DNA of 64,000 bases from the NCBI RefSeq assembly GCF_002284535.1, contig NZ_NPKH01000024.1, positions 237,486-301,485 of the forward strand. The letters are read 5' to 3'. The notes below the pieces were generated by a model. That model had not been told where the DNA came from and did not search any database. It saw nothing but the letters and a program-made list of their open reading frames with translations. Both the position numbers and the translations under genes were made by a program. This DNA comes from Mesorhizobium wenxiniae (GTDB taxonomy: Bacteria; Pseudomonadota; Alphaproteobacteria; Rhizobiales; Rhizobiaceae). Below are positions 36,737 to 44,750 of this stretch, one piece after another (position 1 is the first letter of the stretch; each line of letters starts with the position of its first letter).

Positions 36737-38602
36737 TCAGGCAATCTTTTCTTCCATCATCTGCTTGCCGCGAGGGACACGGATTTCCTCGATGAAATCC
36801 TGCATATCCCGTGACGGCGCCCTGGTGAGAAGGCTGACAATGATCATCACGGCGAAGCCCACCGGCAGTCCAAAAGTCGCCGACGAGATGTTTTTCACCC
36901 CCCACCACAATTCCATGTTCGGCGTCGCCTTGTCGAAATCGGCGCCGTACTGGGTCATCACCAGATAGAAGAGGGTAATGCCGAAGCCTGCGATCATGCC
37001 GGCGACAGCGCCGGTCGAATTGGCCCGCTTCCACCAGACGCCGAGCACCAGCGCCGGGAAGAGCCCGCCGGCGGCAAGAGAGAACGCCCACGACACCATC
37101 GACAGGATGTCCGACGGCTTGGTTGACGCGACGTAGGCGGCCAGCACCGCGACCATAACCAGCAAGATGCGGGACACGATCAGACGCCGCGACGTAGGCG
37201 CATTCTGGTCGATCATCTTGTAGTAGATGTCGTGGCTGAGCGCGTTGGCGATGGCCAGCAGCAGGCCGTCCGCAGTCGACAGCGCGGCGGCAAGGCCGCC
37301 GGCGGCGACGAGGCCCGAGATGACATAAGGCATGCCGGCCATTTCCGGCGTGGCCAGCACGATCATGTCGGCGTTGAGGTTGATGTCGGCAAACGAAAGG
37401 GTCGTGACGCCCTTTTCGGCGCAGGCCGCGACGATCGCCGCGGTGTCTGTCGCCGCCTTGCCGCAGATCTGCACGAGCGTATTGTCGGCAGCGGCCCAGC
37501 GCATCATCCATCCGGCTTTCTCGGCGATGTTTTCAGGCGTCAGGCCCGACGCCACCAGGTCGAGCATCGTCCACTTGGCGAATGCCGCATAGGCGGGCGC
37601 GGTGAAGTACAGGATGAAGATGAACAGCAGCGACCAGGCGACCGAGACACGCGCTTCCCGCACCGACGGGGTGGTGAAGTAGCGCATCAGGACGTGCGGC
37701 AATGACGCTGTTCCGACCATCAGGCAGAGAATGAGCAGGAAGTAGTTCTTGGCGTCATAGCCGCCATGCACGAATGGCGTGATGTGATGCACCGCGATGC
37801 CCTGCGCCGTCTCAAGCGCGGTGATGTTCGCCAGCGCCTGGCCCTGCATCAATTGCGGGATAGGAATGCCCGTCTTCACCGTGGACATCCAGATGGCGGG
37901 GATCAGGTAGGCGATGATCAGCACGATGTACTGGGCGACCTGGGTCCAGGTGACGGCGCGCATGCCGCCGAGCATCGAGCACACCAGAATGCCGGCGAGG
38001 CCGACATAGACTGCTACGTTGAAGTCGATGCCAAGGAAGCGAGCCGAGATCAATCCGGTGCCGAAAATCTGCGCGACCACATAGGTAAACGAGCATGAGA
38101 ACAGAACGATCACGCCGATGAAGCGGGCGAGATTGCCGCCGTAGCGCGCCGACAGGAAGTCGGGAACCGTGTAGGCGCCGAACTTGCGCAGATAGGGCGC
38201 AACGAGGATGGCCACGAGCACGTAGCCGCCAGTCCAGCCGAGCACGAAACCGAGGCCGTCATAGCCAAGCAGGTAGAGCGAGCCGGCCATGCCGATGAAG
38301 GAAGCCGCCGACATCCAGTCGGCGCCCGTCGCCATGCCGTTGTAGAGCGCCGGTACGCGACGCCCGGCGACGTAGTATTCGCCGACATGCATGGTGCGGC
38401 TCAGGACGCCGATCACCGCGTAGATGACGATGGTAAAGCCCATGAACAGGTAGCCGATTACAACATTTTCGACACCCATGGCGCTCAAGATGGCCATCAG
38501 GATGATGAAGGCTATGAAGCCGCCGGTGTAGAGGCCGTAGATGCGGCCAAGATTGGAGGTGAAGTCGCCTCCGCTTGCGGTGGTAGATGTTGTGTTAGCC
38601 AT
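36737..38602 (-). CDS. Sodium:solute symporter (VC_2705-like, acetate/monocarboxylate type)
   Basis: A 621-residue inner-membrane transporter with about thirteen helices, from the sodium:solute symporter family. The signature GMATGADWMSAASFIGMAGS near residue 85, ADGLLLAIANALSHDIY near 435 and ARYGGNLARFIGVIVLFSCS are markers of the ActP/VC_2705 branch. It differs from ordinary ActP by a long insert and by the presence of a separate small subunit encoded just upstream (DUF4212). The usual substrates are acetate, pyruvate or similar short acids with Na+ or H+. It follows the small subunit by 15 bases. A terminator at 36680-36711 ends the operon. Confidence 0.88.
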   Translation of the reverse strand: MANTTSTTASGGDFTSNLGRIYGLYTGGFIAFIILMAILSAMGVENVVIGYLFMGFTIVIYAVIGVLSRTMHVGEYYVAGRRVPALYNGMATGADWMSAASFIGMAGSLYLLGYDGLGFVLGWTGGYVLVAILVAPYLRKFGAYTVPDFLSARYGGNLARFIGVIVLFSCSFTYVVAQIFGTGLISARFLGIDFNVAVYVGLAGILVCSMLGGMRAVTWTQVAQYIVLIIAYLIPAIWMSTVKTGIPIPQLMQGQALANITALETAQGIAVHHITPFVHGGYDAKNYFLLILCLMVGTASLPHVLMRYFTTPSVREARVSVAWSLLFIFILYFTAPAYAAFAKWTMLDLVASGLTPENIAEKAGWMMRWAAADNTLVQICGKAATDTAAIVAACAEKGVTTLSFADINLNADMIVLATPEMAGMPYVISGLVAAGGLAAALSTADGLLLAIANALSHDIYYKMIDQNAPTSRRLIVSRILLVMVAVLAAYVASTKPSDILSMVSWAFSLAAGGLFPALVLGVWWKRANSTGAVAGMIAGFGITLFYLVMTQYGADFDKATPNMELWWGVKNISSATFGLPVGFAVMIIVSLLTRAPSRDMQDFIEEIRVPRGKQMMEEKIA

Positions 38603-38617
38603 TGACGTTCCCCCCGA

Positions 38618-38872
38618 TCAATCTTCATTGACATGATGCTCTTCGTCGATCGCGTTCTGGCGCCGTGCGAACCAGAACAGCATGACGACGAAGGCGATAA
38701 GCGAACCCTGGGCGGCCATGTAGAAGCCGAGCGGAAAACCAAAAATGACGATGGTGTTGAGTTGCTCCACGAACATGTGGATGACGTAACCGAAGAACAC
38801 CCACAGGCCCAGCATGACGAACATGAGGCTCTTGGTCTTGTTCCAATAACTTACGCGGTCTGGTGTCGCCAT
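38618..38872 (-). CDS. DUF4212 small subunit of the sodium:solute symporter
   Basis: An 84-residue protein with two helices (residues 17-36 and 44-65). The pattern WNKTKSLMFVMLGLWVFFGY and FGFPLGFYMAAQGSLIAFVV is that of DUF4212, whose members are nearly always encoded next to a VC_2705-like symporter and are taken to be its small subunit. A charged C-terminal tail (EEHHVNED) faces the cytoplasm by inference. AGGGAGG precedes the ATG at 38872. It is the first gene of the operon. Confidence 0.85.
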   Translation of the reverse strand: MATPDRVSYWNKTKSLMFVMLGLWVFFGYVIHMFVEQLNTIVIFGFPLGFYMAAQGSLIAFVVMLFWFARRQNAIDEEHHVNED

Positions 38873-38942
38873 AGCGTTGAACCTCCCTTGGTTGGCAGCT
38901 TGCGAACCGTTTCGACCGCAAGGCGCCGTTTAAAGCTTGCCT

Positions 38943-39002
38943 CTTCCGCTAAGGCGGAAGCCCTCCGGCATGTGTAGCGGTCAGGTATAGAATCAGTGAC
39001 CG
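38943..39002. promoter_or_regulatory. Hairpin and inverted repeat in the symporter promoter space
   Basis: CTTCCGC at 38943-38949 pairs with GCGGAAG at 38954-38960 around a TAAG loop. On the minus strand this would form a leader hairpin about 70 bases before the DUF4212 start. Further up, CGGTCA at 38978-38983 and TGACCG at 38997-39002 form a perfect six-base inverted repeat with a 13-base spacer, a reasonable operator for a dimeric regulator. The spacing between half-sites is close to two helical turns. Confidence 0.45.
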
Positions 39003-39050
39003 TAACTTTATAGGAGTAACACTTCTTGCCGCTTCTGTTCATACGACTTT

Positions 39051-39108
39051 AGAATCGGTGAGAGGACTGGAGAACCGGTGAGAGGACTTGAATCGGTAAG
39101 AGGGCTGG
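39051..39108. repeat. Three tandem 20-bp repeats in a divergent promoter region
   Basis: Copies at 39051-39070 (AGAATCGGTGAGAGGACTGG), 39071-39090 (AGAACCGGTGAGAGGACTTG) and a partial third at 39091-39108 (AATCGGTAAGAGGGCTGG). The period of 20 bases is close to two turns of DNA. The array lies between the DUF4212 gene on one strand and the 39174 gene on the other, 66 bases before the latter's ATG, so it could be a cooperative regulator-binding array. Confidence 0.75.
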
Positions 39109-39173
39109 CGGTGCGGCGTCGCGGAGGCTAAACGATCAACATCGGTTGGAAACAAAACCGAAGGGAGAGCGTC

Positions 39174-39806
39174 ATGGGCCTGCTGACCAACCTGTTGCCC
39201 GAGTTCCTGCGTAAGCCGCACCCGATCGGCAGCGTCAGCGACCTGGCTGACTTCATGGATTCGCGCGCCGCCTTCCTGGCGCAGAAAAGCATCGTCGAGT
39301 TCTGCCGCGTCAGGGCAGGGGTCTACTGGCAGAAGCTGTTCAGCGAGAAGGAGTTCCAGGCGGCGCTCAACCATTCACGCTGGCGCGCCTACCCTGCCTG
39401 CTATGCCATCGTGGCGGAAATGGTGGAGGGTGCGCTGCGCGAGCCCGCCGGCTTGCGCCAGCGAGGCCTGCCAGCGGCGCTGGAAAAAGTGGCCTTGGCA
39501 AGCTTCTCCAAATATGCCGTTCCGGACGGCTCGCCCCCGACTTTCTGGGAGGACGCCACCGAGCTCACACGTCAACGTCTCGCCGCCACGCAGATCGGTC
39601 CGCCGCGGCCGGTGCGCGAAATCCCCGAGCCGCTGGCGCGAACGGTTTTCGAGATGGTCCCGATCCACCCCAATCTCCTGACCAACGACTATGACTATAT
39701 CTTCAACTTCCTGAGGATGAATCTGCTGCGCGCGCATGAGGATTTCCTTGCGCAGGCTGACCGCAGCGCCCTCGTCGACGAGTTGCTGGGTGCCGCGCGC
39801 ATCTGA
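39174..39806 (+). CDS. Conserved-looking hypothetical protein divergent from the symporter
   Basis: A 210-residue soluble protein, with no signal peptide or membrane helix. I do not recognise the family. It is rich in helix-forming sequence and contains HSRWRAYPACYAIVAEMVEG near 70 and a C-terminal PNLLTNDYDYIFNFLRMNLL. A possible Shine-Dalgarno AAGGGAGAG lies before ATG 39174. Its position, divergent from the symporter pair and near the CBS/DUF294 protein, suggests a link with the transport system. Function cannot be assigned. Confidence 0.7.
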   Translation: MGLLTNLLPEFLRKPHPIGSVSDLADFMDSRAAFLAQKSIVEFCRVRAGVYWQKLFSEKEFQAALNHSRWRAYPACYAIVAEMVEGALREPAGLRQRGLPAALEKVALASFSKYAVPDGSPPTFWEDATELTRQRLAATQIGPPRPVREIPEPLARTVFEMVPIHPNLLTNDYDYIFNFLRMNLLRAHEDFLAQADRSALVDELLGAARI

Positions 39807-39872
39807 GCTTTGTTCCGGCGCGCCGATATCCAGGGCTCCCCGTTCGGCCTCGCACCGTCCGAGCGTCGCCGG

Positions 39873-41375
39873 CTATGCGAACATCAGGTCCCGCACCAGG
39901 TCGGGTGCCGACTGGAGGCGCTTGATGAGGCTCTTGAGCTCTGCCTGCTGCTCGCGCGTCAGGGCATTGATCTCGATACGGTTGGATACAGGTATACCAG
40001 CGTAGATGTCATGCGTCTGCTGAGCGAGCAGCAAGCCGATCAGCATGGAATGGCCGGCCAGCATCGCCTTCATGTCGCGCTCGCCGCCGATATCCTGCGC
40101 GATCAGTCTCTCGAGCCGGGCACGCGTGCTCCGCTCGCGGATGCCGTGGCGAATTGCAAGCGTGCGTGCGGTCGCGACGATAGGAAAAAGGCCATACTTC
40201 TTGATGTCCAGCCGGCCATTTTCAAGCTGAAAGCCGCCAAAAACAGTGAAGGGATTGCCGGTTGTCATCTGCTCGCCGAGAAGCTTCGCGAATACCGGCT
40301 CGGCGTGGCCACGGTCATACGCATATTCGATGAACTGCGCGGCCAGCGTCGTGTCACCGTGAACCGGCCGCAGATCGTAGACGATATCGACGTTGAGCAG
40401 ATCCTCCGGCCGTAGGCGGCGAACCCAATCTTCGACGCGCCCCTTCCAGATGTCGAGGCTTCCGCGGAATGCGGCGTTCGCGGCCATTACCCCGCCTTTG
40501 CAATACGGCACGCCTGAGATGTCGAGCATGTCGGCGAGCTTGGTGCCGAGCTTTTTAAACCAGCTGTCTTCGGCCCCGCCCGGCTCGCCATCTGCGAAGA
40601 CGATTGCGTTGTCCTGGTCGGGGGCTATCAGGCTTTCGCCACGGCCGCCTGAGCCGAGCACGAGCACGGCGTAGGCGCAGGGCGGCGGGCCGTGACCTTC
40701 GATCTGCATCTGTTGTTCGGCAAGCACGGCGGCGCGGCGGGTAAGCGAGCAAAGTTCATCGCTGATGATTTCCGCCACCGCGCGCGGGTCGATCGCTTCG
40801 CCGATGAGCGAACGTACCACGCCCGGCAGCATCGACCAGGTGGCGGCCAGTTCGGCGGCGTCCTTGGCATGTTCGATCGTGTCGTCGAGATCGATGGCAG
40901 CGGCGGCGCGCAGCCTCAGCAGGTCACGCGCCGAAAGCACGCCGACCAACACGCCCCCGTCGTGAACGGCGAGATGGCGGACTTTCAGCCGATCCATGCG
41001 GCCGATCGCCCGATAAGCGAAGGCGGCGGCGCGGATGCTTATCAGCGGTCGCGTTGCGATGCTTCCGACCGGCATGTCAAAAGCCCGCTCGGCGTCGGAC
41101 GATATGCGGCGCAGCAGGTCACGCTCGGTAACGATGCCATACTCCTCAATCGGTCGATCCGGCGTTCCTCGGTCGGACACCAGGACCGAGCTGATCTTGC
41201 GCTTGACCATGAGGTCGATGACCTGCCTTGTCGGTTTGGTCGATTTCACCACGACTGGCGGGCTGCTCATGAGGCTGCCGACGCGATGGCGATAGGCATA
41301 GGGATCAACCGGCTGAAACGCGGGAGCCTGGGGTCGCGATGGCCCAGCCGGCGCGATGGCCGGCTTCGAGAGCAT
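39873..41375 (-). CDS. CBS-domain / DUF294 putative nucleotidyltransferase-like protein
   Basis: A protein of about 500 residues. Two CBS domains fill residues 35-150 (VKRKISSVLVSDRG, GIVTERDLLRRI, then VRHLAVHDGGVLVGVLSARD). DUF294 follows, a nucleotidyltransferase-like fold with the metal motif LVLGSGGRGESLIAPDQDNA near 250. A C-terminal DUF294_C helical domain runs to the end. Such proteins are often encoded near DUF4212/VC_2705 symporters with an exonuclease and are thought to be signalling partners, perhaps sensing adenine nucleotides through CBS. The start is uncertain: TTG 41387, ATG 41375 (used here) or ATG 41270. With the first two, the 5' end overlaps the exonuclease gene by 71-83 bases. 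Confidence 0.83.
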   Translation of the reverse strand: MLSKPAIAPAGPSRPQAPAFQPVDPYAYRHRVGSLMSSPPVVVKSTKPTRQVIDLMVKRKISSVLVSDRGTPDRPIEEYGIVTERDLLRRISSDAERAFDMPVGSIATRPLISIRAAAFAYRAIGRMDRLKVRHLAVHDGGVLVGVLSARDLLRLRAAAAIDLDDTIEHAKDAAELAATWSMLPGVVRSLIGEAIDPRAVAEIISDELCSLTRRAAVLAEQQMQIEGHGPPPCAYAVLVLGSGGRGESLIAPDQDNAIVFADGEPGGAEDSWFKKLGTKLADMLDISGVPYCKGGVMAANAAFRGSLDIWKGRVEDWVRRLRPEDLLNVDIVYDLRPVHGDTTLAAQFIEYAYDRGHAEPVFAKLLGEQMTTGNPFTVFGGFQLENGRLDIKKYGLFPIVATARTLAIRHGIRERSTRARLERLIAQDIGGERDMKAMLAGHSMLIGLLLAQQTHDIYAGIPVSNRIEINALTREQQAELKSLIKRLQSAPDLVRDLMFA

Positions 41376-41991
41376 CCGAAAGGGCAAGGCAGGCGACTTC
41401 GGCCTCTCCGAGTGTTCGGATGTTGCGCTTGCGCAACTCCGGTATCAACCCGGCAAAGATGTCTCCCGCCGCGATCGCATCGCCCAGAGCCGAATGGCGG
41501 CCAGCTATCTCCAGGCGAAGCCAGGCGGCGATCGTCTCCAGCGAATGGTCCGCCAGATTGGGATTTGCTATGGTTGCAAGAAGCCGGACGCACAGCGCCC
41601 GAGGCTTTTTCCAGGGCAAACTGGCGCGTCGGCATTCGCGCTCCAATACCGCCAGGTCGAAGCCGATCGAGTGGCCGACGAGGATGCGGTCGCCGACGAA
41701 CTTCTGGAATTGCCCCCATGCATCCGGAAAGCTCCCGGCGCCGTTAACATCGCCATCCGTGATGCCGTGGACGAGCGAAGCCTCGGACGGGATTGCTTCG
41801 TCAGGATCGATGAGGAGATCGAACCGAGGTTGCCGGACGACCTTGCCATGCGCGATGCCGATCGCGCCAATCTGGACCACGCGCGCCTTGGTGGCATCGG
41901 GCCCGGTTGTTTCGGTGTCAACAGCGGCAGCCGCTATTGCTATCAGCGGTGTCGCGCCGGTCGCCGGCTTCAATTCCGTCCCCTTCGGCAT
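41305..41991 (-). CDS. 3'-5' exonuclease, DEDDh type (DnaQ/epsilon-like)
   Basis: A 228-residue exonuclease of the DnaQ superfamily. ExoI is AVDTETTGPD, ExoII is LVGHSIGFDLAVLE, and ExoIII is GRHSALGDAIAAGDIFAGLI with the His and final Asp. All four metal ligands are present, so it should be active on DNA or RNA ends. It is encoded upstream of, and probably overlaps, the CBS/DUF294 gene. This pairing is common beside DUF4212/VC_2705 symporters, but the reason is not known. It is unlikely to be the replicative epsilon subunit because it lacks that protein's usual neighbours and length. Confidence 0.86.
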   Translation of the reverse strand: MPKGTELKPATGATPLIAIAAAAVDTETTGPDATKARVVQIGAIGIAHGKVVRQPRFDLLIDPDEAIPSEASLVHGITDGDVNGAGSFPDAWGQFQKFVGDRILVGHSIGFDLAVLERECRRASLPWKKPRALCVRLLATIANPNLADHSLETIAAWLRLEIAGRHSALGDAIAAGDIFAGLIPELRKRNIRTLGEAEVACLALSDALEAGHRAGWAIATPGSRVSAG

Positions 41992-42280
41992 AGCCGATAG
42001 CCTTCCTCTGCCGGATTTCTGCCGAGACAGCGCCCTGTTGATGCCGGAAAGGTCGATCCTGCTTGCCCTGCAGCATAGAGCGCGCCGGCGGGCCGCGTCG
42101 ATGGCCGAATTTCATGCTGTGGCGTTCGCAAAGATGCCCCGGTCGGCCTGGAGCTGCGCGCCCGCATGGCCATACTGAATCCCGGAGGACCACCCGTCCA
42201 GGCGGCACATTCGCCTTAAAGTGATTTGATACGGTCGCAGCGCTCGCGCACTGTCGGCGAGTTTGTTGCCGAGGCAGCCG

Positions 42281-42673
42281 ATGGATGAGATCAGGCGGAT
42301 TGCTGTGGAGTGCATCGGGCGCGCCGTAATGTTCGGATCGCTTGCCATCGGCTGTGTCATGGTCGGCTTCTCCTTCAACCCGGTATCCGCATTTCGCTCC
42401 GGCGCGTTCCTCACGCTGACCATGGTTCTGGCACTGATGTGGAAAGCTATGACCGCAGCCAGCAAGAATCCCAAGCACACCGAAGTCTGGCTCTACCTCG
42501 ATGAGAAATCGCGCCCAGCCGATGGTCCGGCGCGACGGGTGTTCGGCACCATCATGGGCGACGTTTATAAACTCTACGCCAAGATCGCGCTTGGCGTGGC
42601 GGTTGGGTTCTTCCTGGTGTCGCTCGTGCTGATGCTGTTCGGCCTGGAAGCTTACAGGCCGCCCGCCAAATAG
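42281..42673 (+). CDS. Small inner-membrane protein, unknown
   Basis: A 130-residue protein with a hydrophobic N-terminal region (CIGRAVMFGSLAIGCVMVGF and SGAFLTLTMVLALMWKAM) and a C-terminal helix (YAKIALGVAVGFFLVSLVLM), so three helices. The middle is polar (KNPKHTEVWLYLDEKSRPAD). I do not recognise the family. ATG 42281 (MDEIRRIAV) is the likely start; a TTG 18 bases upstream is in frame. No operon partner. It is followed by a gene-poor stretch with an AT-rich promoter before the next small gene. Confidence 0.7.
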   Translation: MDEIRRIAVECIGRAVMFGSLAIGCVMVGFSFNPVSAFRSGAFLTLTMVLALMWKAMTAASKNPKHTEVWLYLDEKSRPADGPARRVFGTIMGDVYKLYAKIALGVAVGFFLVSLVLMLFGLEAYRPPAK

Positions 42674-42876
42674 GCGGCCGCTCCGCCCATCCCTGTCCCT
42701 CCGCCCGCACGAGCCTGGCGTTTTGCCATCGGGCATCGGCCCGGAAAGCGCCGCGCTAAGCAGCAAACAAACCAAATTGTCATCCGGTTTGAGAAAAAAA
42801 TTCCAAGTATCGCTGGAAAATAGCACTCGACAAAGTCTAGTATTTTTATAGATTAACCGCCGAGACGGAGGTCGAT

Positions 42877-43032
42877 ATGTTTTATTTCCGGAACGCCCGG
42901 ACTGCCCGCAAAGGCCAAAGGCTCGGTTCTGACCAGACCTGGCGGCCGGCCTATTCGGGCGCCTTTGCCTATCTCGTCTTTGCCCTTGCGTTCGTGTTCA
43001 CCGGGGCAGTCGTTCTGGGCCTCATACCTTGA
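42877..43032 (+). CDS. Very small membrane protein (51 residues)
   Basis: The ATG at 42877 is preceded by CGGAGGTCGAT (ribosome site 6 bases away). The product begins MFYFRNARTARKGQRLGSDQ and ends with one hydrophobic helix, YLVFALAFVFTGAVVLGLIP. A basic, polar N-terminus followed by one C-terminal helix suggests a tail-anchored or signal-like membrane peptide. An AT-rich upstream stretch at 42820-42860 is a plausible promoter. Clear ribosome site, start, frame and stop support a real gene. Function unknown. Confidence 0.6.
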   Translation: MFYFRNARTARKGQRLGSDQTWRPAYSGAFAYLVFALAFVFTGAVVLGLIP

Positions 43033-43168
43033 CCATGCAGTCCCGAGTCATCGGGCTCTGAATAAATCAGGTAGCGACCTGCCGCTTTCAGAATACCGGA
43101 GTTGAATGAACCGAATTCAGGTGCGCTTTTGCGCGCCCAGTGATCCCAACGTGATGGAGGAGATGGCA

Positions 43169-44143
43169 ATGCCGATCGAGTTCACGCATGTTCCCGGTAA
43201 AACTCACCCCGCCGATTCAACCGTGCCGTTTTTCTACGATTTCGCGGAAACCGCGACAAAGCTGTCGCTGATCGAGAACATCGGTTTCCAGAAGATCGTC
43301 GTCGACGATCCGGCCGGGCTGCTGACCAATATGGATATTGCCGCCCGGGCGCTGGACCGCACGTCCTCACTCGAGGTCGTTCTCACGCATTGGACCGGTG
43401 TGATCGAGCCGACGGTGGCGGCACGGCAACTGGCGGCGCTCGACGCGAAAAGCGGCGCGCGGTTGTCGCTCAGGATGCTCAGCGAGCCGCTGAACGATGA
43501 CGATGCCGAAACACGTCCGGTCGGTCATACGGTCGTCTGGCAGCGGATCGACGAATATCTGGCGCTGCTGAAGCGGTTGTGGTCGAACGACAGGCCGTTC
43601 GATCATGAAGGCGCCTTCTACAGCGTCAAGGGCGGCTATGTGCCGCGCAAGGGGCCGACTGTCGCTGACGTGACCCTCCGCATGGGCGGCCAGTCCGGAA
43701 CGGCACTCAAGGTGGCCGGGCGGCATGCCGATGTCTTCGAACTGGCGCCAGGTTCGCTCAACGAGATCCGCCAGCTGATGGAGCGGGTGCGCAGTGCCGC
43801 CGCCGAACACGGTCGGGCCCACAAGCTGCGTTTCGCGCTTCCCGTCCGGATCCGTTCGGAGGACAATGCCGCTGTCTCCTGCCAAAAGGCCGTAGAAATT
43901 GCTGGACCGCCGGCGCAGATCGCGTTGTCGCTGCTTCCTTATGCGGCCCTCGGAATCGAGGAATTCATGATCGTCGGCATCGACAGGCCGCGCGAGATCG
44001 CAATGGCTGGCCGCGAAACGATTGCGCTGCTGCGCAACACTCTGGCGCGTCGCGAAGCCGATGTCCCTCAGCCCGAGGCGTTTGCGCCTCGGGTGATTCG
44101 GGAAGCACGCGCCGGCGGAACAGCAGCGACTTGTCTGCGTTGA
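43169..44143 (+). CDS. Luciferase-like (LLM) flavin-dependent oxidoreductase
   Basis: About 324 residues of a TIM-barrel flavin-dependent monooxygenase of the alkanesulfonate/luciferase group. Markers are ENIGFQKIVVDDPAGLLTNM near residue 35, EVVLTHWTGVIEPTVAARQL near 70, and AFYSVKGGYVPRKGP near 150. GGAGGAG at 43156-43162 supports ATG 43169 over ATG 43106. The reduced flavin would come from a separate reductase. The C-terminal 30 residues (EADVPQPEAFAPRVI onward) run antisense into the remnant of a TonB-dependent receptor, so the natural C-terminus may have been replaced by a deletion joint. Confidence 0.78.
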   Translation: MPIEFTHVPGKTHPADSTVPFFYDFAETATKLSLIENIGFQKIVVDDPAGLLTNMDIAARALDRTSSLEVVLTHWTGVIEPTVAARQLAALDAKSGARLSLRMLSEPLNDDDAETRPVGHTVVWQRIDEYLALLKRLWSNDRPFDHEGAFYSVKGGYVPRKGPTVADVTLRMGGQSGTALKVAGRHADVFELAPGSLNEIRQLMERVRSAAAEHGRAHKLRFALPVRIRSEDNAAVSCQKAVEIAGPPAQIALSLLPYAALGIEEFMIVGIDRPREIAMAGRETIALLRNTLARREADVPQPEAFAPRVIREARAGGTAATCLR

Positions 44144-44308
44144 CAGCCCCGCTGAAGTCGAACTTTCCTTCATAGCGGTTGAAGCTTCCGGCGCCGAGCT
44201 CGACCCCGGGTCGAGAGTGGTGGTCGTTTCTTGCGCGGCGGCGTGGCCGCCGCCAAGCAGCACCGGCCCCGACATCGCGGCGATCAGGAGGTTTCGGCGC
44301 GCAGTCAC
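44115..44308 (-). pseudogene. Remnant of a TonB-dependent siderophore receptor
   Basis: On the minus strand the reading starts MTARRNLLIAAMSGPVLLGG and GHAAAQE, a typical outer-membrane signal peptide. After about 33 codons the frame shifts and the other frame reads VELGAGSFNRYEGKFDFSGA and VNADKSLLFR, the early barrel signature of FhuA/FpvA-like receptors. The plug domain, about 150 residues expected between the two, is missing, and the rest of the barrel is lost at about 44115. So this is an internally deleted gene, not a functional one. Confidence 0.72.
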
Positions 44309-44429
44309 CCCGTCTTGAGTTCAGCCGCGACCTGAACCAACGACCATCTCGGCGCGCTCCACATTTTCGAATTTCGACGCAAATCCGAGGCGTCACGACA
44401 TTTTGTCGTTTCAAAAAGCCATCATCATT

Positions 44430-44461
44430 GTTGACTAGTAAACTCATGTTTCATAGTCAAC
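44430..44461. promoter_or_regulatory. Perfect 8-bp inverted repeat between two iron-uptake remnants
   Basis: GTTGACTA at 44430-44437 and TAGTCAAC at 44454-44461 are exact inverse copies with a 16-base spacer, in an AT-richer stretch between the receptor remnant (minus) and the ATPase remnant (plus). It has the position expected for the shared operator of the former divergent siderophore genes. I cannot match it to a known RirA, Irr or Fur site. Confidence 0.45.
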
Positions 44462-44523
44462 GAGCATCGGCGCCGAAAATCGGATTTCGAAATGCGCGCG
44501 CGAAGCCAAGAGGGGCCGAGACC

Positions 44524-44743
44524 GTGGCTGGAATTCATGCCCAGACTGCCTTCCATGTCGAAGCGGTGCGGTTCGCCGTCGGCGAGCGGACGCTGCTCGA
44601 TCGCGCTGAAGGACGGCAGGCTGCTGACGCGCGGCACGCCGGACCAGATCATGCAGGGCGACGTGCTCAAGGGAATTTTCGGTGTCGAGATGGGCGTGTT
44701 TGCGCACCCCGTCACCGGCCAGCCCATCGGCTATGTGCAATGA
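44524..44743 (+). pseudogene. Remnant of a FecE/FhuC-like iron-siderophore ABC ATPase
   Basis: The first part, from GTG 44524, reads AGIHAQTAFHVEAVRFAVGE and RTLLD, the start of a siderophore ABC ATPase. The frame then changes near 44600 and reads IALKDGRLLTRGTPDQIM and KGIFGVEMGVFAHPVTGQ, with IGYVQ to the stop, the usual C-terminus of the same family. The Walker A, signature and Walker B segments between them are absent. So an internal deletion of several hundred bases with a frameshift joins both ends. Confidence 0.72.
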
Positions 44744-44750
44744 GGCCACT

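Noticed and set aside
39051..39108. The three tandem 20-bp repeats as a possible CRISPR fragment
   Set aside because: The copies are directly adjacent with no spacers and no cas genes are present.
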